In this document: positions 42,947-51,899 of the stretch, in pieces
Position numbering within the stretch: the stretch's first letter is position 1
Layout: every line of letters starts with the position of its first letter
DNA from: Candidatus Saccharibacteria bacterium UBA2952
GTDB taxonomy: Bacteria > Patescibacteriota > Saccharimonadia > Saccharimonadales > Saccharimonadaceae
Length of the DNA: 64,000 nucleotides
Direction: 5' to 3'
NCBI GenBank assembly: GCA_002348605.1
Contig: DEBQ01000002.1
Location: 1-64,000 of the forward strand
Made by a program: the position numbers and the translations under genes
Notes under the pieces: generated by a model
The model's input: the letters and a program-made list of their open reading frames with translations, nothing else
Database searches by the model: none
Told to the model about the DNA's origin: nothing

Positions 42947-43146
42947 GACTTTTTAACCTCCGGTTGTTTGGGGACCACCATTGCGGCCACAATATACGCA
43001 AGAATACCCGGAACAATGCCAGTTAAAAGGGTGGTAATAATCCATGCAAGGCGGATTAGACTTGAGTCAACTTCAAAGTATTCGCCAATTCCGCCGCATA
43101 GTCCTGTTAATTTTTTGTCTGTGTCTGACAAATAGAGTTTTTTCAT
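42943..43146 (-). CDS. PspC-domain membrane protein
   Basis: A 67-residue PspC protein: LYLSDTDKKLTGLCGGIGEYFEVDSSLIRLAW followed by one or two helices (about 32-58). PspC proteins sense membrane stress or regulate it. ATG 43146 is favoured because AAGGGAG sits 8 nt upstream; an in-frame GTG at 43152 is too close to that SD. Confidence 0.88.
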   Translation of the reverse strand: MKKLYLSDTDKKLTGLCGGIGEYFEVDSSLIRLAWIITTLLTGIVPGILAYIVAAMVVPKQPEVKKS

Positions 43147-43248
43147 AACCACACTCCCTTCTCAGTGCATGCGTTATGCCTACACATTTTATAGTCCGCT
43201 TACGGGGGTTGGTTTGTCAGTGATTTAAATCAATTTGGCACCAATGGG

Positions 43249-44094
43249 CTACGCAGCAAAAGGCTCAAGCGTCGCCCACAATGCATAGTGGTCAGACGGC
43301 GTGCGGGGAACAGGGGAGGAATCATCTTGCTCAGTCAGTTCTAAACTAGCTTGGTCTAAAATGCCGCAGTTAACAACGGTTAGTCCTCGAACGGCTATGT
43401 CATCAATAGATACCGGTGGCTTTTGGTTTCCAGATTGGTCAGTATACATAACTTCGTGGTATTCAGGGGTCGGGTAGGTTACCGGTAACTCACCGTGTTT
43501 TAACATAAAGGCCGATTCAAAGCCTTCGTCGTACATTGCTTGCCTGGCTGGGCTGCTCCAGTTTTCGTTAGTATCGCCTAGCAAAACGACTTGGTCATAA
43601 TCTGCAACCGCATTCAAAATTTCATCAGCCTGTTCTATACGAACAGAACGGTTTTCACGACCCTGCCTAAGGTGAAAGCTAACTATCGCCGTTGAACCGA
43701 TCATCGTTTTTACGGCTACTCGCCGGTCACCGATATAAATTGGTGTCGCATCGTGAACCTGCTCCCCGAATACACCTATATATTCATTTTTTCGTCCACG
43801 CCGGCCTTTTTTAGGCGCAAACAAGGGTGGTTTATTGTGTTTGTAAAAGTGGCTATCCGTAAAACCTAGGGCTTTCGCTAAAGCCCTTCCGCAATGTATG
43901 CCCTCGTCTCGAATTGCTTCTTGAACACCTACTACATCTAGGCTGCCTTCGAAGGCTTGAAGCGTTGCTATGTGTCCCGCCAGCCGCACGTGCTGCGGAA
44001 GAATCAGTCCTTTTCGTTGCCGTGTCTTATCAACCAGCATATTCCACGTAACAACATTGAACCTGCCGTCGTGACTCGCAACTACTTCGCTCAT
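43249..44094 (-). CDS. Endonuclease/exonuclease/phosphatase (EEP) family protein
   Basis: A 281-residue EEP-fold hydrolase. Motifs visible are VVTWNMLVD (Asn), VGVQEAI (Glu), VVLLGDTNENW (Asp-x-Asn) and PSDHYALWATL (Asp-His). Members cleave phosphodiester or phosphomonoester bonds in nucleic acids, lipids or nucleotides. No signal peptide. Its ATG overlaps the GyrI-like gene's stop by 4 nt. Substrate not predictable. Confidence 0.87.
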   Translation of the reverse strand: MSEVVASHDGRFNVVTWNMLVDKTRQRKGLILPQHVRLAGHIATLQAFEGSLDVVGVQEAIRDEGIHCGRALAKALGFTDSHFYKHNKPPLFAPKKGRRGRKNEYIGVFGEQVHDATPIYIGDRRVAVKTMIGSTAIVSFHLRQGRENRSVRIEQADEILNAVADYDQVVLLGDTNENWSSPARQAMYDEGFESAFMLKHGELPVTYPTPEYHEVMYTDQSGNQKPPVSIDDIAVRGLTVVNCGILDQASLELTEQDDSSPVPRTPSDHYALWATLEPFAA

Positions 44095-44714
44095 TTCGTT
44101 ATTTTCTTCACCGGCTGGCGCAAGATTGTTTTTAATTTGCTTGGCTCGACTTTTCGAAAATCGCTTAGGTATATTTCGTGGTGTTTACCCGTCATTGCTA
44201 GGTTATGTGCTGGTATAAATTCATGGTGCAGCTTGTCGAGCACCGGGCTTTCGTCGTCGAACGACCCTATGTGTAACGTTTGGACGCACAGTCCTTCGTC
44301 CAGTGTTTCAAATCGCACTTTATCTAGGTTTGCAGGCGCATTTTTCGCGGCAACTTTTTGTTTTGCCGCTTCGAACATCTCTTTGGTTATCCAGTCCGGC
44401 TGCAGTATCATCAATGTAAAGTCCCACTGGGACTTATCGCGTGCTGTCGTAAACGTCGACATGTCCTTGGCCCACCACAGCCCTTCGAGTGGCATAACGG
44501 TGTAGTCCTTGCCAAGTTCTTGTTTGCTGGCGAACTTCAGCTTATATGCCACCGGGTACAGCGCCGTTATCGCGTCTTTGAACTCTTGGCTGGTATTCGG
44601 GTCGCCGTGACCGTCAACCATCAGGTACTGCGTTTTTGGTACTTCAAGTATGCGAAATTCTTGGTGCCTTGCCTTGTAGCTATCGAGTGTTTTCTTTAAG
44701 TCAACTTTGCTCAT
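44091..44714 (-). CDS. GyrI-like small-molecule-binding protein
   Basis: A 207-residue protein of the GyrI-like/AraC effector-binding superfamily: FRILEVPKTQYLMVDGHGDPN, ALYPVAYKLKF, MPLEGLWW, LHIGSFDDESPVLDKLHHEFI, GKHHEIYLSDFRKVEPSKLKTILRQPV-type end. ATG 44714 (starting SKVDLKKTLD) is chosen; it overlaps the YdeI-like gene by 14 nt in another frame. It may bind a drug or metabolite. Confidence 0.85.
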   Translation of the reverse strand: MSKVDLKKTLDSYKARHQEFRILEVPKTQYLMVDGHGDPNTSQEFKDAITALYPVAYKLKFASKQELGKDYTVMPLEGLWWAKDMSTFTTARDKSQWDFTLMILQPDWITKEMFEAAKQKVAAKNAPANLDKVRFETLDEGLCVQTLHIGSFDDESPVLDKLHHEFIPAHNLAMTGKHHEIYLSDFRKVEPSKLKTILRQPVKKITK

Positions 44715-45069
44715 TCCAGCGTCCGTCTTTCTTCGCAGCATCAACATATATCATGCCGGCGGGTGTCATCTTGCCGCTACGTACTAATTCTTCTACCCGT
44801 TTAATGTTATACGGCGACCAGTTACTTTTTAGCTTGCGCGGCGTAAACCGCACTTTGTAGCTGTCTTTGTCAACGCGTTTAGTCAGCCCGTCTATCCAGC
44901 CGTAACACAGCGCCTCGTTAACCGCTTCTTCGTAGGTAATTCCCGACTTGCTGCTTGCTTTCTTGTAAAATCCCAGCCACAGTTCAGTAACATTTGCGCC
45001 ATGTTCTACCAGCCACTCCCGCCACTGGGTCGGACTTTCAAAATAAAGCAGCTCAGCATTCGGGTTCAT
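44701..45069 (-). CDS. YdeI/OmpD-associated family protein
   Basis: A 122-residue cytosolic protein with the YdeI pattern: YFESPTQWREWLVEHGANVTELWLGFYKK, NEALCYGWIDGLTKRVD, FTPRKLKSNWSPYNIKRVE. Members are linked to peptide resistance in enterics, mechanism unknown. TACAAT at 45076-45081 on this strand ends 7 nt before the ATG. It heads the YdeI-GyrI-EEP operon. Confidence 0.87.
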   Translation of the reverse strand: MNPNAELLYFESPTQWREWLVEHGANVTELWLGFYKKASSKSGITYEEAVNEALCYGWIDGLTKRVDKDSYKVRFTPRKLKSNWSPYNIKRVEELVRSGKMTPAGMIYVDAAKKDGRWNEQS

Positions 45070-45123
45070 GCTTCTATTGTATGCCTATCTATACAAACGG
45101 CTGAATTCAGCCGAATACGGCAG

Positions 45124-45498
45124 TTAGCCTTCGACTACTGCTTCAAACCCGCCGTAGGCCATTTTGGTCATGTCGGCTGGCATTTCAAAACCTTCCATAT
45201 CCATTTGGCTCATTTCTTCCATAACCTTTTTGTTTACTTCGTCGCGGTGTTCTTTAGAGTTAAAGACGATGAACGAGAACCATACGTTTTCGTCGGCCGA
45301 AGCACCGGCCATCTCTGGGAACGCTCGGGATTTTTCGTCGCCCATTTCTTGTTGCTTTAGGTCATCGCCCCGGCATTCGAAGTATTGAAGCGCACCGTGT
45401 TTCATCCAGGAGTCTCGGCCCATTTCGGCCATTTTTTGGTATTCGGCTTCTTTACCTTTGGGTACTACCAATACGAATCCGTCTACATACTTTGCCAT
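45124..45498 (-). CDS. DUF1428 protein
   Basis: A 124-residue DUF1428 protein (ferredoxin-like alpha/beta barrel dimer expected): YVDGFVLVVPKGKEAEYQKMA, MKHGALQYFECRGDD, WFSFIVFNSKEHRDEVNKKV, MAYGGFEAVVEG. GAGGAGG is the SD. It is 54 nt upstream of the YdeI operon on the same strand. Function unknown. Confidence 0.9.
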   Translation of the reverse strand: MAKYVDGFVLVVPKGKEAEYQKMAEMGRDSWMKHGALQYFECRGDDLKQQEMGDEKSRAFPEMAGASADENVWFSFIVFNSKEHRDEVNKKVMEEMSQMDMEGFEMPADMTKMAYGGFEAVVEG

Positions 45499-45610
45499 TT
45501 TATACCTCCTCGCTTAGGGTTGTAGCTATTACAATTTTAGCACTTCAGGTAACACAAAGATGAGCACATAAGCATCAAATAATATTCCAATTGGTGCAGC
45601 ATTATTGATG

Positions 45611-45621
45611 AGGTTATAACC
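45611..45621. repeat. Palindromic repeat copy 1 flanking the DUF6602 gene
   Basis: AGGTTATAACC, whose core GGTTATAACC is a perfect palindrome, located 42 nt before the DUF6602 start and just upstream of its -10. Confidence 0.55.
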
Positions 45622-45652
45622 ATATTGTGCCTTAAGGCTCTATAATTGGATT

Positions 45653-46405
45653 ATGCCACGCAGTTCACCCCCAGCTTATCTAGAAGCAGTCACTAACGAA
45701 ATTCTTGCAAAGTATCGGAAACTTGACGCGGTTATATCTCATGCTCCCACTAAAGGAAGCTATCATGAAAAAATTCTAAGAGATGTCATAAGAAACTATC
45801 TGCCTTCAACATTTAGCACAGGCGAAGGATTCATTATTAATATCGATAGTGAAACAAGTTCGCAATTAGACATATTGGTCGTAGACAACTTAGACCCAAG
45901 ATCGTATGGGTATAAGGAGAATGATTTTTTTATAGCCTCAGATATAGCTGTAACATGCTTTGGTGAGGTCAAGAGCTATGCTACAAAAAATGATTTCATA
46001 AGTTCTTTTCATAAGCTAGTTAAGGCTAAACAGGTAATAAAAGAGCTGCCCGCAAAAACAACTAGCTTTATGTTCTGCTACGATGCCCGCGCCAGTGAAG
46101 AGAGCTTCAGAGCGTGGGTAGATGAAGCAATAGGTCAAATACCTGATAGAGATCAAACGAGACAATGGCATTACCCTGACTACGTTTTCTGTCTTAAGAA
46201 AAATGTATTTCTTGAGAGAAAAGAAGTGCCCGGGCGTGGATTCCAATATATTGCTGCTATACAGCGTGATTCATCATCGACTTATATACAGCAAAAGATG
46301 ATGCAGGAGTTATTTCAATGCGTAACAAATGGTTGTGGCAGAATGCGCAAATATCAAGGCATCAGAATGTTTAGGGAGCAGACTCCTGACGGTTCAGATT
46401 TTTAA
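45653..46405 (+). CDS. DUF6602-like protein, possible PD-(D/E)XK nuclease fold
   Basis: A 250-residue protein resembling DUF6602: GSYHEKILRDVIRNYLPSTFSTGEGFI, SSQLDILVVDN, FIASDIAVTCFGEVKSY. The spacing of QLDILVVD and GEVKS recalls the D...ExK core of PD-(D/E)XK nucleases, so nuclease activity is possible but unproven. The codons are visibly A/T-richer than those of neighbours and the gene stands alone between two copies of a palindrome, suggesting acquisition. TATAAT (45641-45646) ends 7 nt before the ATG. Confidence 0.75.
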   Translation: MPRSSPPAYLEAVTNEILAKYRKLDAVISHAPTKGSYHEKILRDVIRNYLPSTFSTGEGFIINIDSETSSQLDILVVDNLDPRSYGYKENDFFIASDIAVTCFGEVKSYATKNDFISSFHKLVKAKQVIKELPAKTTSFMFCYDARASEESFRAWVDEAIGQIPDRDQTRQWHYPDYVFCLKKNVFLERKEVPGRGFQYIAAIQRDSSSTYIQQKMMQELFQCVTNGCGRMRKYQGIRMFREQTPDGSDF

Positions 46406-46408
46406 CTT

Positions 46409-46419
46409 AGGTTATAACC
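46409..46419. repeat. Palindromic repeat copy 2 flanking the DUF6602 gene
   Basis: AGGTTATAACC, identical to copy 1, starting 4 nt after the DUF6602 stop. Confidence 0.55.
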
Positions 46420-46508
46420 TTCATATCAATCTGTTAAATTGCATATTTTGTCTCGTGAGGCCTACTTCGCCGGACGTAGGTTGAAACCGTACGGCCAATC
46501 AGTAAATA

Positions 46509-46534
46509 AAAAGCTCCCGAACAAGGGAGCTTTT
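46509..46534 (-). terminator. Terminator of tRNA-Gly
   Basis: AAGCTCCC (46511-46518) and GGGAGCTT (46525-46532) form an 8-bp stem. On the minus strand it is followed by TTTATT and lies 14 nt past the tRNA 3' end. Confidence 0.8.
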
Positions 46535-46547
46535 CTAGGTGTCATAT

Positions 46548-46623
46548 TGGTGCGGGTTAGGAGACTCTAACTCCTGGCCTCTTCCATGGCAAGGAAGCGC
46601 TCTAACAACTGAGCTAAACCCGC
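46548..46623 (-). tRNA. tRNA-Gly (anticodon GCC)
   Basis: On the minus strand acceptor GCGGGTT pairs with AACCCGC, the anticodon arm is CTTCC-TTGCCAT-GGAAG and CCA is encoded. TATAAT at 46644-46649 on this strand is the likely -10. Confidence 0.94.
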
Positions 46624-46699
46624 AAGGGTTGTTACAGGGAATGATTATAGGGAAAACATCGGGTTTTATCAATACGTCAAAAGAGTATACTGTTGGTAT

Positions 46700-47320
46700 A
46701 TGACAGTCAAAAACAAAATTCTTAATATTTCGTACAAAGTACTATTCGCTGTGCTCGGACTGAGTTCAGTCGTATTGGAAATCGCAGTGCTGATGGATCG
46801 CGGCACGTTCAACCCGGCAAACTTCTTTAGCTTTTTTACAATACTTTCAAATATTTTTGCGTCCGTGATGCTCTTAACGGCTGCGTGGTACAAATATATG
46901 AAAAAGCGGTCTGTGGCGGTTGATGTTCTGCGCGGAGCCTCCACATTATATATGGTACTGACTGGCGTTGTGTTCGCTGTGCTACTTTCGAGCATCGACC
47001 CACGTCTGCTTACTGCCGTGCCGTGGGATAACACCGTGCTACATTACATCATGCCGGTTGCACTATTAGTTGACTGGCTGCTGGATCGACCGTCAAAACC
47101 GGTTACGTTCAGGACTGCCATTTGGTGGCTTCTGGTTCCATTCGCCTATGTGGCGTATTCTTTGATTCGCGGATCGATGGTAGGCTGGTATCCCTATCCG
47201 TTCCTAAATCCAGCGAGCGGTGGGTACAACGCTATTATTGTGACCTGTGTCGGGATTGCGACTTTCACGCTAGCTGCAGCGGCTCTTCTGATAAAAGCAC
47301 AACGTCTAGGCGCAAAATAA
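46700..47320 (+). CDS. Pr6Pr family membrane protein
   Basis: A 206-residue membrane protein with six helices, matching the Pr6Pr family (conserved Phe/Pro/His positions): FFSFFTILSNIFASVML, HYIMPVALLVDWLLD, WYPYPFLNPASGGY. Function unknown. TATACT (46686-46691) is 9 nt before the ATG. Confidence 0.83.
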   Translation: MTVKNKILNISYKVLFAVLGLSSVVLEIAVLMDRGTFNPANFFSFFTILSNIFASVMLLTAAWYKYMKKRSVAVDVLRGASTLYMVLTGVVFAVLLSSIDPRLLTAVPWDNTVLHYIMPVALLVDWLLDRPSKPVTFRTAIWWLLVPFAYVAYSLIRGSMVGWYPYPFLNPASGGYNAIIVTCVGIATFTLAAAALLIKAQRLGAK

Positions 47321-47376
47321 AGCTATTGGCTGCTGACGGCAAGTGAGACTGTTTGTTATGATAAGACATAGTAATT

Positions 47377-48660
47377 ATGTTTAAACGATTCATACAAAAA
47401 CAGCTAGAAAACAGCGTGCGGGCGTACTTTAAAGCACACCCCGAAGTTAAGCTGGTGGCCGTTGCCGGTAGCGTAGGGAAGACCAGCACCAAGACGGCCA
47501 TCGCGACCGTGCTTAGCAAAAAGTTCCGCGTACGCATGCTGAACAACAACCACAATACGCACATGAGCGCGCCGCTTGGCATTTTGGGCATAGAATACCC
47601 CGAAGAAAACGTGCATAGCGTTATGGCCTGGGTTAAGGTGTTGCTGGCCGCGCGTAAACGCATAAGCGAACCGACCGATGTAGATGTGATCGTGCAGGAA
47701 CTTGGGTCGGACCGAATTGGCGAAATTGCGCACTTCGGAACGTACTTGCGCCCAACGATCGGCGTGGTGACCGGTGTGACACCGGAACACATGGAATTTT
47801 TTGGCAACATTGAAACGGTTGCGCAAGAAGAATTAGCGCTGGCTAACTTTAGCGAGCTGGCAATTATTAACCGCGACGACATTGACGGCCGCTTTGCCGA
47901 CTTTTTGACCAACCAGAACGTCGATACCTACGGCTCAACTGCCGCCGCCGAATTTAGGATTGAAGTAAAAGACTTTGATATTGAACATGGCTACCAGGGT
48001 TGGCTTGTGATGTCGGGCTTTGCCGAAACGTACCCGGCTGACCTACGCGTCATTGGTGAGCACAGTCTGCGACCGATTTGCGGTGCCGTGGCTGTAGCGG
48101 TAAAACTTGGCATGGGCCCGCGCGAAATCGTAGAAGGTGTCGAAGACATTACGCCGGTTGAAGGCCGCATGAACCTGCTGCCCGGAATTGAAAAGTCCAT
48201 ACTTATTGACGACACTTATAACTCAAGCCCGGCTTCAGCCTCGGCTGCAGTTCAAACGCTGTACAACCTGCAGGCGCCGCAGCGAATCGCCGTGCTGGGT
48301 GATATGAATGAACTTGGCGAAACGTCGGCTCACGAACACGAAGCGATTGGTCATTTGTGCGACCCAAGCCTACTGGCATGGGTAGTTACCATTGGACCAG
48401 AAAGTGAAAAGTACTTAGCGCCAGCTGCCAAAGCTCGTGGCTGCCAAGTAAAGTCGTTTATGAGCGCCATTGAAGCCGGTGCGTTCGTGCGGAGCGTGAT
48501 TGAAGAAAGCGCTGTGGTACTAGTAAAAGGTTCACAGACCGGCATATACGCTGAAGAAACAGTCAAACTACTCCTACACTCGACAGCCGATGATCACAAA
48601 CTGGTCCGGCAGTCGCCATACTGGATGGATATTAAGAACGCCTACTTTTCGAAATTCTAA
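47377..48660 (+). CDS. murF: UDP-N-acetylmuramoyl-tripeptide--D-Ala-D-Ala ligase (MurF)
   Basis: Adds D-Ala-D-Ala to the UDP-MurNAc peptide. The 427 residues show the P-loop AGSVGKTSTK, the region NNNHNTHMSAPLGIL, VTGVTPEHMEFFG, and the C-terminal IDDTYNSSPASASAAV and LGDMNELGETSAHEHEAIG, which are MurF signatures. The short N-terminal domain is typical of small MurF forms. TATGAT (47357-47362) with TGT upstream is a possible promoter. It is distinct from the membrane Mur ligase at 35025. Confidence 0.9.
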   Translation: MFKRFIQKQLENSVRAYFKAHPEVKLVAVAGSVGKTSTKTAIATVLSKKFRVRMLNNNHNTHMSAPLGILGIEYPEENVHSVMAWVKVLLAARKRISEPTDVDVIVQELGSDRIGEIAHFGTYLRPTIGVVTGVTPEHMEFFGNIETVAQEELALANFSELAIINRDDIDGRFADFLTNQNVDTYGSTAAAEFRIEVKDFDIEHGYQGWLVMSGFAETYPADLRVIGEHSLRPICGAVAVAVKLGMGPREIVEGVEDITPVEGRMNLLPGIEKSILIDDTYNSSPASASAAVQTLYNLQAPQRIAVLGDMNELGETSAHEHEAIGHLCDPSLLAWVVTIGPESEKYLAPAAKARGCQVKSFMSAIEAGAFVRSVIEESAVVLVKGSQTGIYAEETVKLLLHSTADDHKLVRQSPYWMDIKNAYFSKF

Positions 48661-48712
48661 AGCCGGCCGCGTTTCGGCGGTATAACATCGGTGATATACT
48701 GGTGCTAATACT

Positions 48713-51139
48713 ATGCAGCGATATAATCCAGCCGAAATCGAACCCAAATGGCAGGCTCGTTGGGACGAGCGTGCCAGCTATAAAGTTTCTGAAGACGAAT
48801 CGAAGACCAAACTATATGTTTCGGGTATGTTCCCATACCCAAGTGGAAGTGGGCTGCATTCGGGCCACGCCTTTAGCTACACGATTGTCGACACGATAGC
48901 TCGGTTTTACCGCGCGCACGGCCATAACGTACTAAACCCAATGGGCTGGGACACATTCGGACTGCCAGCTGAAAACTATGCCATTAAAACCGGCACGGCT
49001 CCGGCTAAAGTAACGGCAGAAAACATTGCGAACTTTAAAAACCAATTTAAACGGCTCGGTATTTCGATTGACTGGTCGCGCGAAGTTAATACGTCGGACC
49101 CTGAGTATTACAAGTGGACGCAGTGGGTATTCGCTGAATTCTTTAAGCGCGGACTAGCGTACCAAAAAGAAAGCCTGCAATGGTGGTGCCCGGTCGACAA
49201 GACGGTGCTTGCCAACGAGCAAGTTGAAGGCGGCAAGTGTTGGCGCTGCGGCAACGAAGTTGAAAAGAAGTCTATGAAGCAGTGGTTCTTCAAAATTACG
49301 AACTACGCCGACGCACTGCTGGAAGAAATCCCAGACCTAGACTGGCCAGAAAAAATTAAGACCGCACAAACTAATTGGATCGGCCGCTCTGTTGGTGCCG
49401 AGATTGATTTTGAAATTGACGGAAGCGAAGAAAAGCTGACCGTATTTACGACCCGCCCCGACACCTTGTTCGGTGCGACGTTTATGGTGATTGCGCCTGA
49501 ACACCGATTGGTGAGTAGCCTTACTAACGACGAAACCCGCGAAGCGGTTGAAGCGTACGTTAAGGCCGCAACGAAGAAGTCTGAAATTGAACGCATGAGC
49601 GAAGGCAAGCAAAAGACAGGGGTCTTTACCGGATCGCACGCCGTTAACCCGGCAACGGGCGAAAAGATTCAGATTTGGATTGCCGACTACGTTTTGGCTG
49701 GCTACGGCACCGGCGCGATTATGGCAGTACCAGCGCACGACGAACGCGACTTTGATTTTGCAACCGCCTACGATTTGCCGATTGTTGAAGTTGTTGAACG
49801 CCCGGCTGGTGTGCAGGACGGCACGGCATTCGCCGCCGAAGGTGTGATTATGAACAACGGCGATTTTGATGGCCGCCTGGCGAGTGAAGTGCGCGAAGAA
49901 ATTGTTGCTTGGCTAGAAGAGCAGGGTGTTGGCCACGAAAAAACGACCTACAAAATGCGCGACTGGCTAATTAGCCGCCAACGCTACTGGGGCGCGCCGA
50001 TTCCAATTATTCACTGTGATGAGCATGGTGCCGTTGCCGTTCCCGAAGACCAGCTGCCAGTCATGCTTCCAGAAGTTGAAGACTACGCGCCGAAAGGCGA
50101 CGGCCGCTCAGCTCTGGCGAGCGTAGACGAATGGGTAAATACGACCTGCCCAACTTGCGGCAAACCTGCCAAGCGCGAAACCGACACGATGGACGGTTAC
50201 GCCTGTTCAAGCTGGTACTTGCTGCGCTACGCTGACCCACGTAACGATGAACGCGCCTGGGACCCAGCTAAAGCAAACTATTGGACGCCGGTTGATTACT
50301 ACGTTGGTGGTGACCATGCCGTAGCGCACCTTCTGTACGTACGGTTCTGGAGTCACGTGTTTAAGGAAATGGGCTTAGTTGAAACTCGCGAGCCCGTGAA
50401 AAAACTGGTGTACCACGGCTATGTGAACGCCGAAGATGGCCGCAAGATGAGTAAAAGCCTGGGTAACGTAATTGACCCGCTGGATATTATTGACCAAGGC
50501 TACGGTGCCGACACACTGCGCACCTACGTGCTGTTTATGGGACCGATTGAACTTGATTCCGCCTGGAGTTCACAAGGCGTTGGCGGTGTGCATCGGTTCT
50601 TGAACCGCGTGTGGACGCTTACACAGGAATACCTGGCGGCTGAACAAAAAGGCAGACCAATTGGCCAAGAAGTCGAAGCGATCCGTCACCGAACGATCAA
50701 GAAAGTCACAAACGATTACCGAAACCTGAGCTTTAATACGGCCATTGCTGCCTTAATGGAATACGTGAACGAACTTTACAAGGCAAAGACGAATGGGTTT
50801 GATGACAGCTGGAAAGCTCACCTAGACAGTTTGGTGCAACTACTAAGTCCGTTTGCACCGCACATGACCGCCGAACTATGGGAGCAGCTTGGTCACGACA
50901 CATCGCTTGATACTGAAGCATGGCCGGTGTGGGACGAAAGTCTGACTAAGGCGGAAACAATGACGATAGCCGTTCAGGTAAACGGCAAACTGCGCTCGAC
51001 GATTGAACTGCCTGTCGGTGTTAGCGAAGATGACGCCAAGGCTGCGGCCCTGGCAGACGAGAATGTGCAGCGGCATGTGACAAGTGAGCCAAAGAAAGTT
51101 ATTTACGTTCCTGGCCGACTTGTTAGCATTGTCGTGTAA
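48713..51139 (+). CDS. leuS: Leucyl-tRNA synthetase
   Basis: Class I synthetase charging the two tRNA-Leu found here and others. The 808 residues contain the HIGH-equivalent FPYPSGSGLHSGH (40-52, with Ser where Val is usual), zinc knuckles (WWCPVDK..CWRCG and TCPTCGK), the CP1 editing domain with TTRPDTLFGATF and VPAHDERDFDFA, KMSKS at 578-582 and the anticodon-binding C-terminal domain. TATACT lies 13 nt before the ATG. Confidence 0.97.
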   Translation: MQRYNPAEIEPKWQARWDERASYKVSEDESKTKLYVSGMFPYPSGSGLHSGHAFSYTIVDTIARFYRAHGHNVLNPMGWDTFGLPAENYAIKTGTAPAKVTAENIANFKNQFKRLGISIDWSREVNTSDPEYYKWTQWVFAEFFKRGLAYQKESLQWWCPVDKTVLANEQVEGGKCWRCGNEVEKKSMKQWFFKITNYADALLEEIPDLDWPEKIKTAQTNWIGRSVGAEIDFEIDGSEEKLTVFTTRPDTLFGATFMVIAPEHRLVSSLTNDETREAVEAYVKAATKKSEIERMSEGKQKTGVFTGSHAVNPATGEKIQIWIADYVLAGYGTGAIMAVPAHDERDFDFATAYDLPIVEVVERPAGVQDGTAFAAEGVIMNNGDFDGRLASEVREEIVAWLEEQGVGHEKTTYKMRDWLISRQRYWGAPIPIIHCDEHGAVAVPEDQLPVMLPEVEDYAPKGDGRSALASVDEWVNTTCPTCGKPAKRETDTMDGYACSSWYLLRYADPRNDERAWDPAKANYWTPVDYYVGGDHAVAHLLYVRFWSHVFKEMGLVETREPVKKLVYHGYVNAEDGRKMSKSLGNVIDPLDIIDQGYGADTLRTYVLFMGPIELDSAWSSQGVGGVHRFLNRVWTLTQEYLAAEQKGRPIGQEVEAIRHRTIKKVTNDYRNLSFNTAIAALMEYVNELYKAKTNGFDDSWKAHLDSLVQLLSPFAPHMTAELWEQLGHDTSLDTEAWPVWDESLTKAETMTIAVQVNGKLRSTIELPVGVSEDDAKAAALADENVQRHVTSEPKKVIYVPGRLVSIVV

Positions 51140-51178
51140 TAAAACGGCCGCCCCCTTGAGGTAACCCCGAGTATCGGG

Positions 51179-51184
51179 TATAAT
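51179..51184 (+). promoter_or_regulatory. -10 box of rpmF
   Basis: TATAAT gives a leader of about 36 nt with the SD AAAGGAGAA before the rpmF ATG. It probably drives rpmF-nusB-nudix-rnc. Confidence 0.65.
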
Positions 51185-51225
51185 GCTCTCTAAGTTTATA
51201 CCAACCTGAAAAGGAGAACATTTCA

Positions 51226-51366
51226 ATGGGTCAGCCAAAGAAACAGTCGAGTCCGCGCAAGACCGGACTCCGCCGCAGTCACCTGCGTCTTAAGCTTGCG
51301 CGCGCCGTAAACGCTAAGTCACCAGTTAAGGTAAAGACTACCAAGCGCGAAACAGGCAAAAAATAA
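51226..51366 (+). CDS. rpmF: Ribosomal protein bL32
   Basis: A 46-residue, strongly basic protein that begins MGQPKKQSSPRKTGLRRSH and continues LRLKLARAVN. This matches the bL32 pattern (MAVPKRRTSKSR..RRAHWKL) though it lacks the later Cys zinc ligands. The SD AAAGGAGAA is 8 nt before the ATG. It is followed by nusB and rnc, a common neighbourhood for bL32 with rnc. Confidence 0.88.
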   Translation: MGQPKKQSSPRKTGLRRSHLRLKLARAVNAKSPVKVKTTKRETGKK

Positions 51367-51431
51367 CCGCTCTTTAATAAGCGCCCAGCCGGGCGCTTGA
51401 AGCAATATTCAAAGAAAGAATCAAACGCAAA

Positions 51432-51899
51432 ATGGCATCTAACCGACACTTAGGAAGAATCGTAGCCCTTCAAACGCTCTACGAATATGAATTCCGTCGT
51501 CAGGCAGAAGACACGAATCTTGACCTGGCTGAAGTGCTAGGCCGAAACATTGAACGCTACAAAGAAGCAATCGATGACAAGGATTTCGTGAGCGCATTGG
51601 TCGACGGCGTACTGGAGCACCAGGACGACCTAGACGCCAAGCTGCAGCCTATGGCTCCCGGTTGGCCGCTTGACCAGATTGCACGGATTGACCGTAACGT
51701 CCTACGTATCGGGCTGTACGAACTGCTGTACAAAGCAGACTCCGTACCACCGAAAGTGGTGATTAACGAAGCTGTCGAGCTTGCAAAAGCGTTTGGTTCT
51801 GATAATTCGAGCAAGTTTATCAACGGGGTGTTAGGCACCGCGTTCCGTACGCTTGTTGAGGCAGAGGACCAACCTGATGCAACAACCAATAGCCGATAA
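51432..51899 (+). CDS. nusB: Transcription antitermination factor NusB
   Basis: All-helical RNA-binding factor for rRNA antitermination, partnering NusE/S10. The 155 residues show ASNRHLGRIVALQTLYEYEF, DQIARIDRNVLRIGLYELLY, VPPKVVINEAVELAKAFGSD and SSKFINGVLGTAF. Its end overlaps the Nudix gene by 23 nt. Confidence 0.95.
   Translation: MASNRHLGRIVALQTLYEYEFRRQAEDTNLDLAEVLGRNIERYKEAIDDKDFVSALVDGVLEHQDDLDAKLQPMAPGWPLDQIARIDRNVLRIGLYELLYKADSVPPKVVINEAVELAKAFGSDNSSKFINGVLGTAFRTLVEAEDQPDATTNSR

Noticed and set aside
45653..46405. DUF6602 gene as part of a restriction-modification or multi-gene defence system
   Set aside because: No methyltransferase, helicase or other defence gene is next to it; it is a single gene between DUF1428 and tRNA-Gly.
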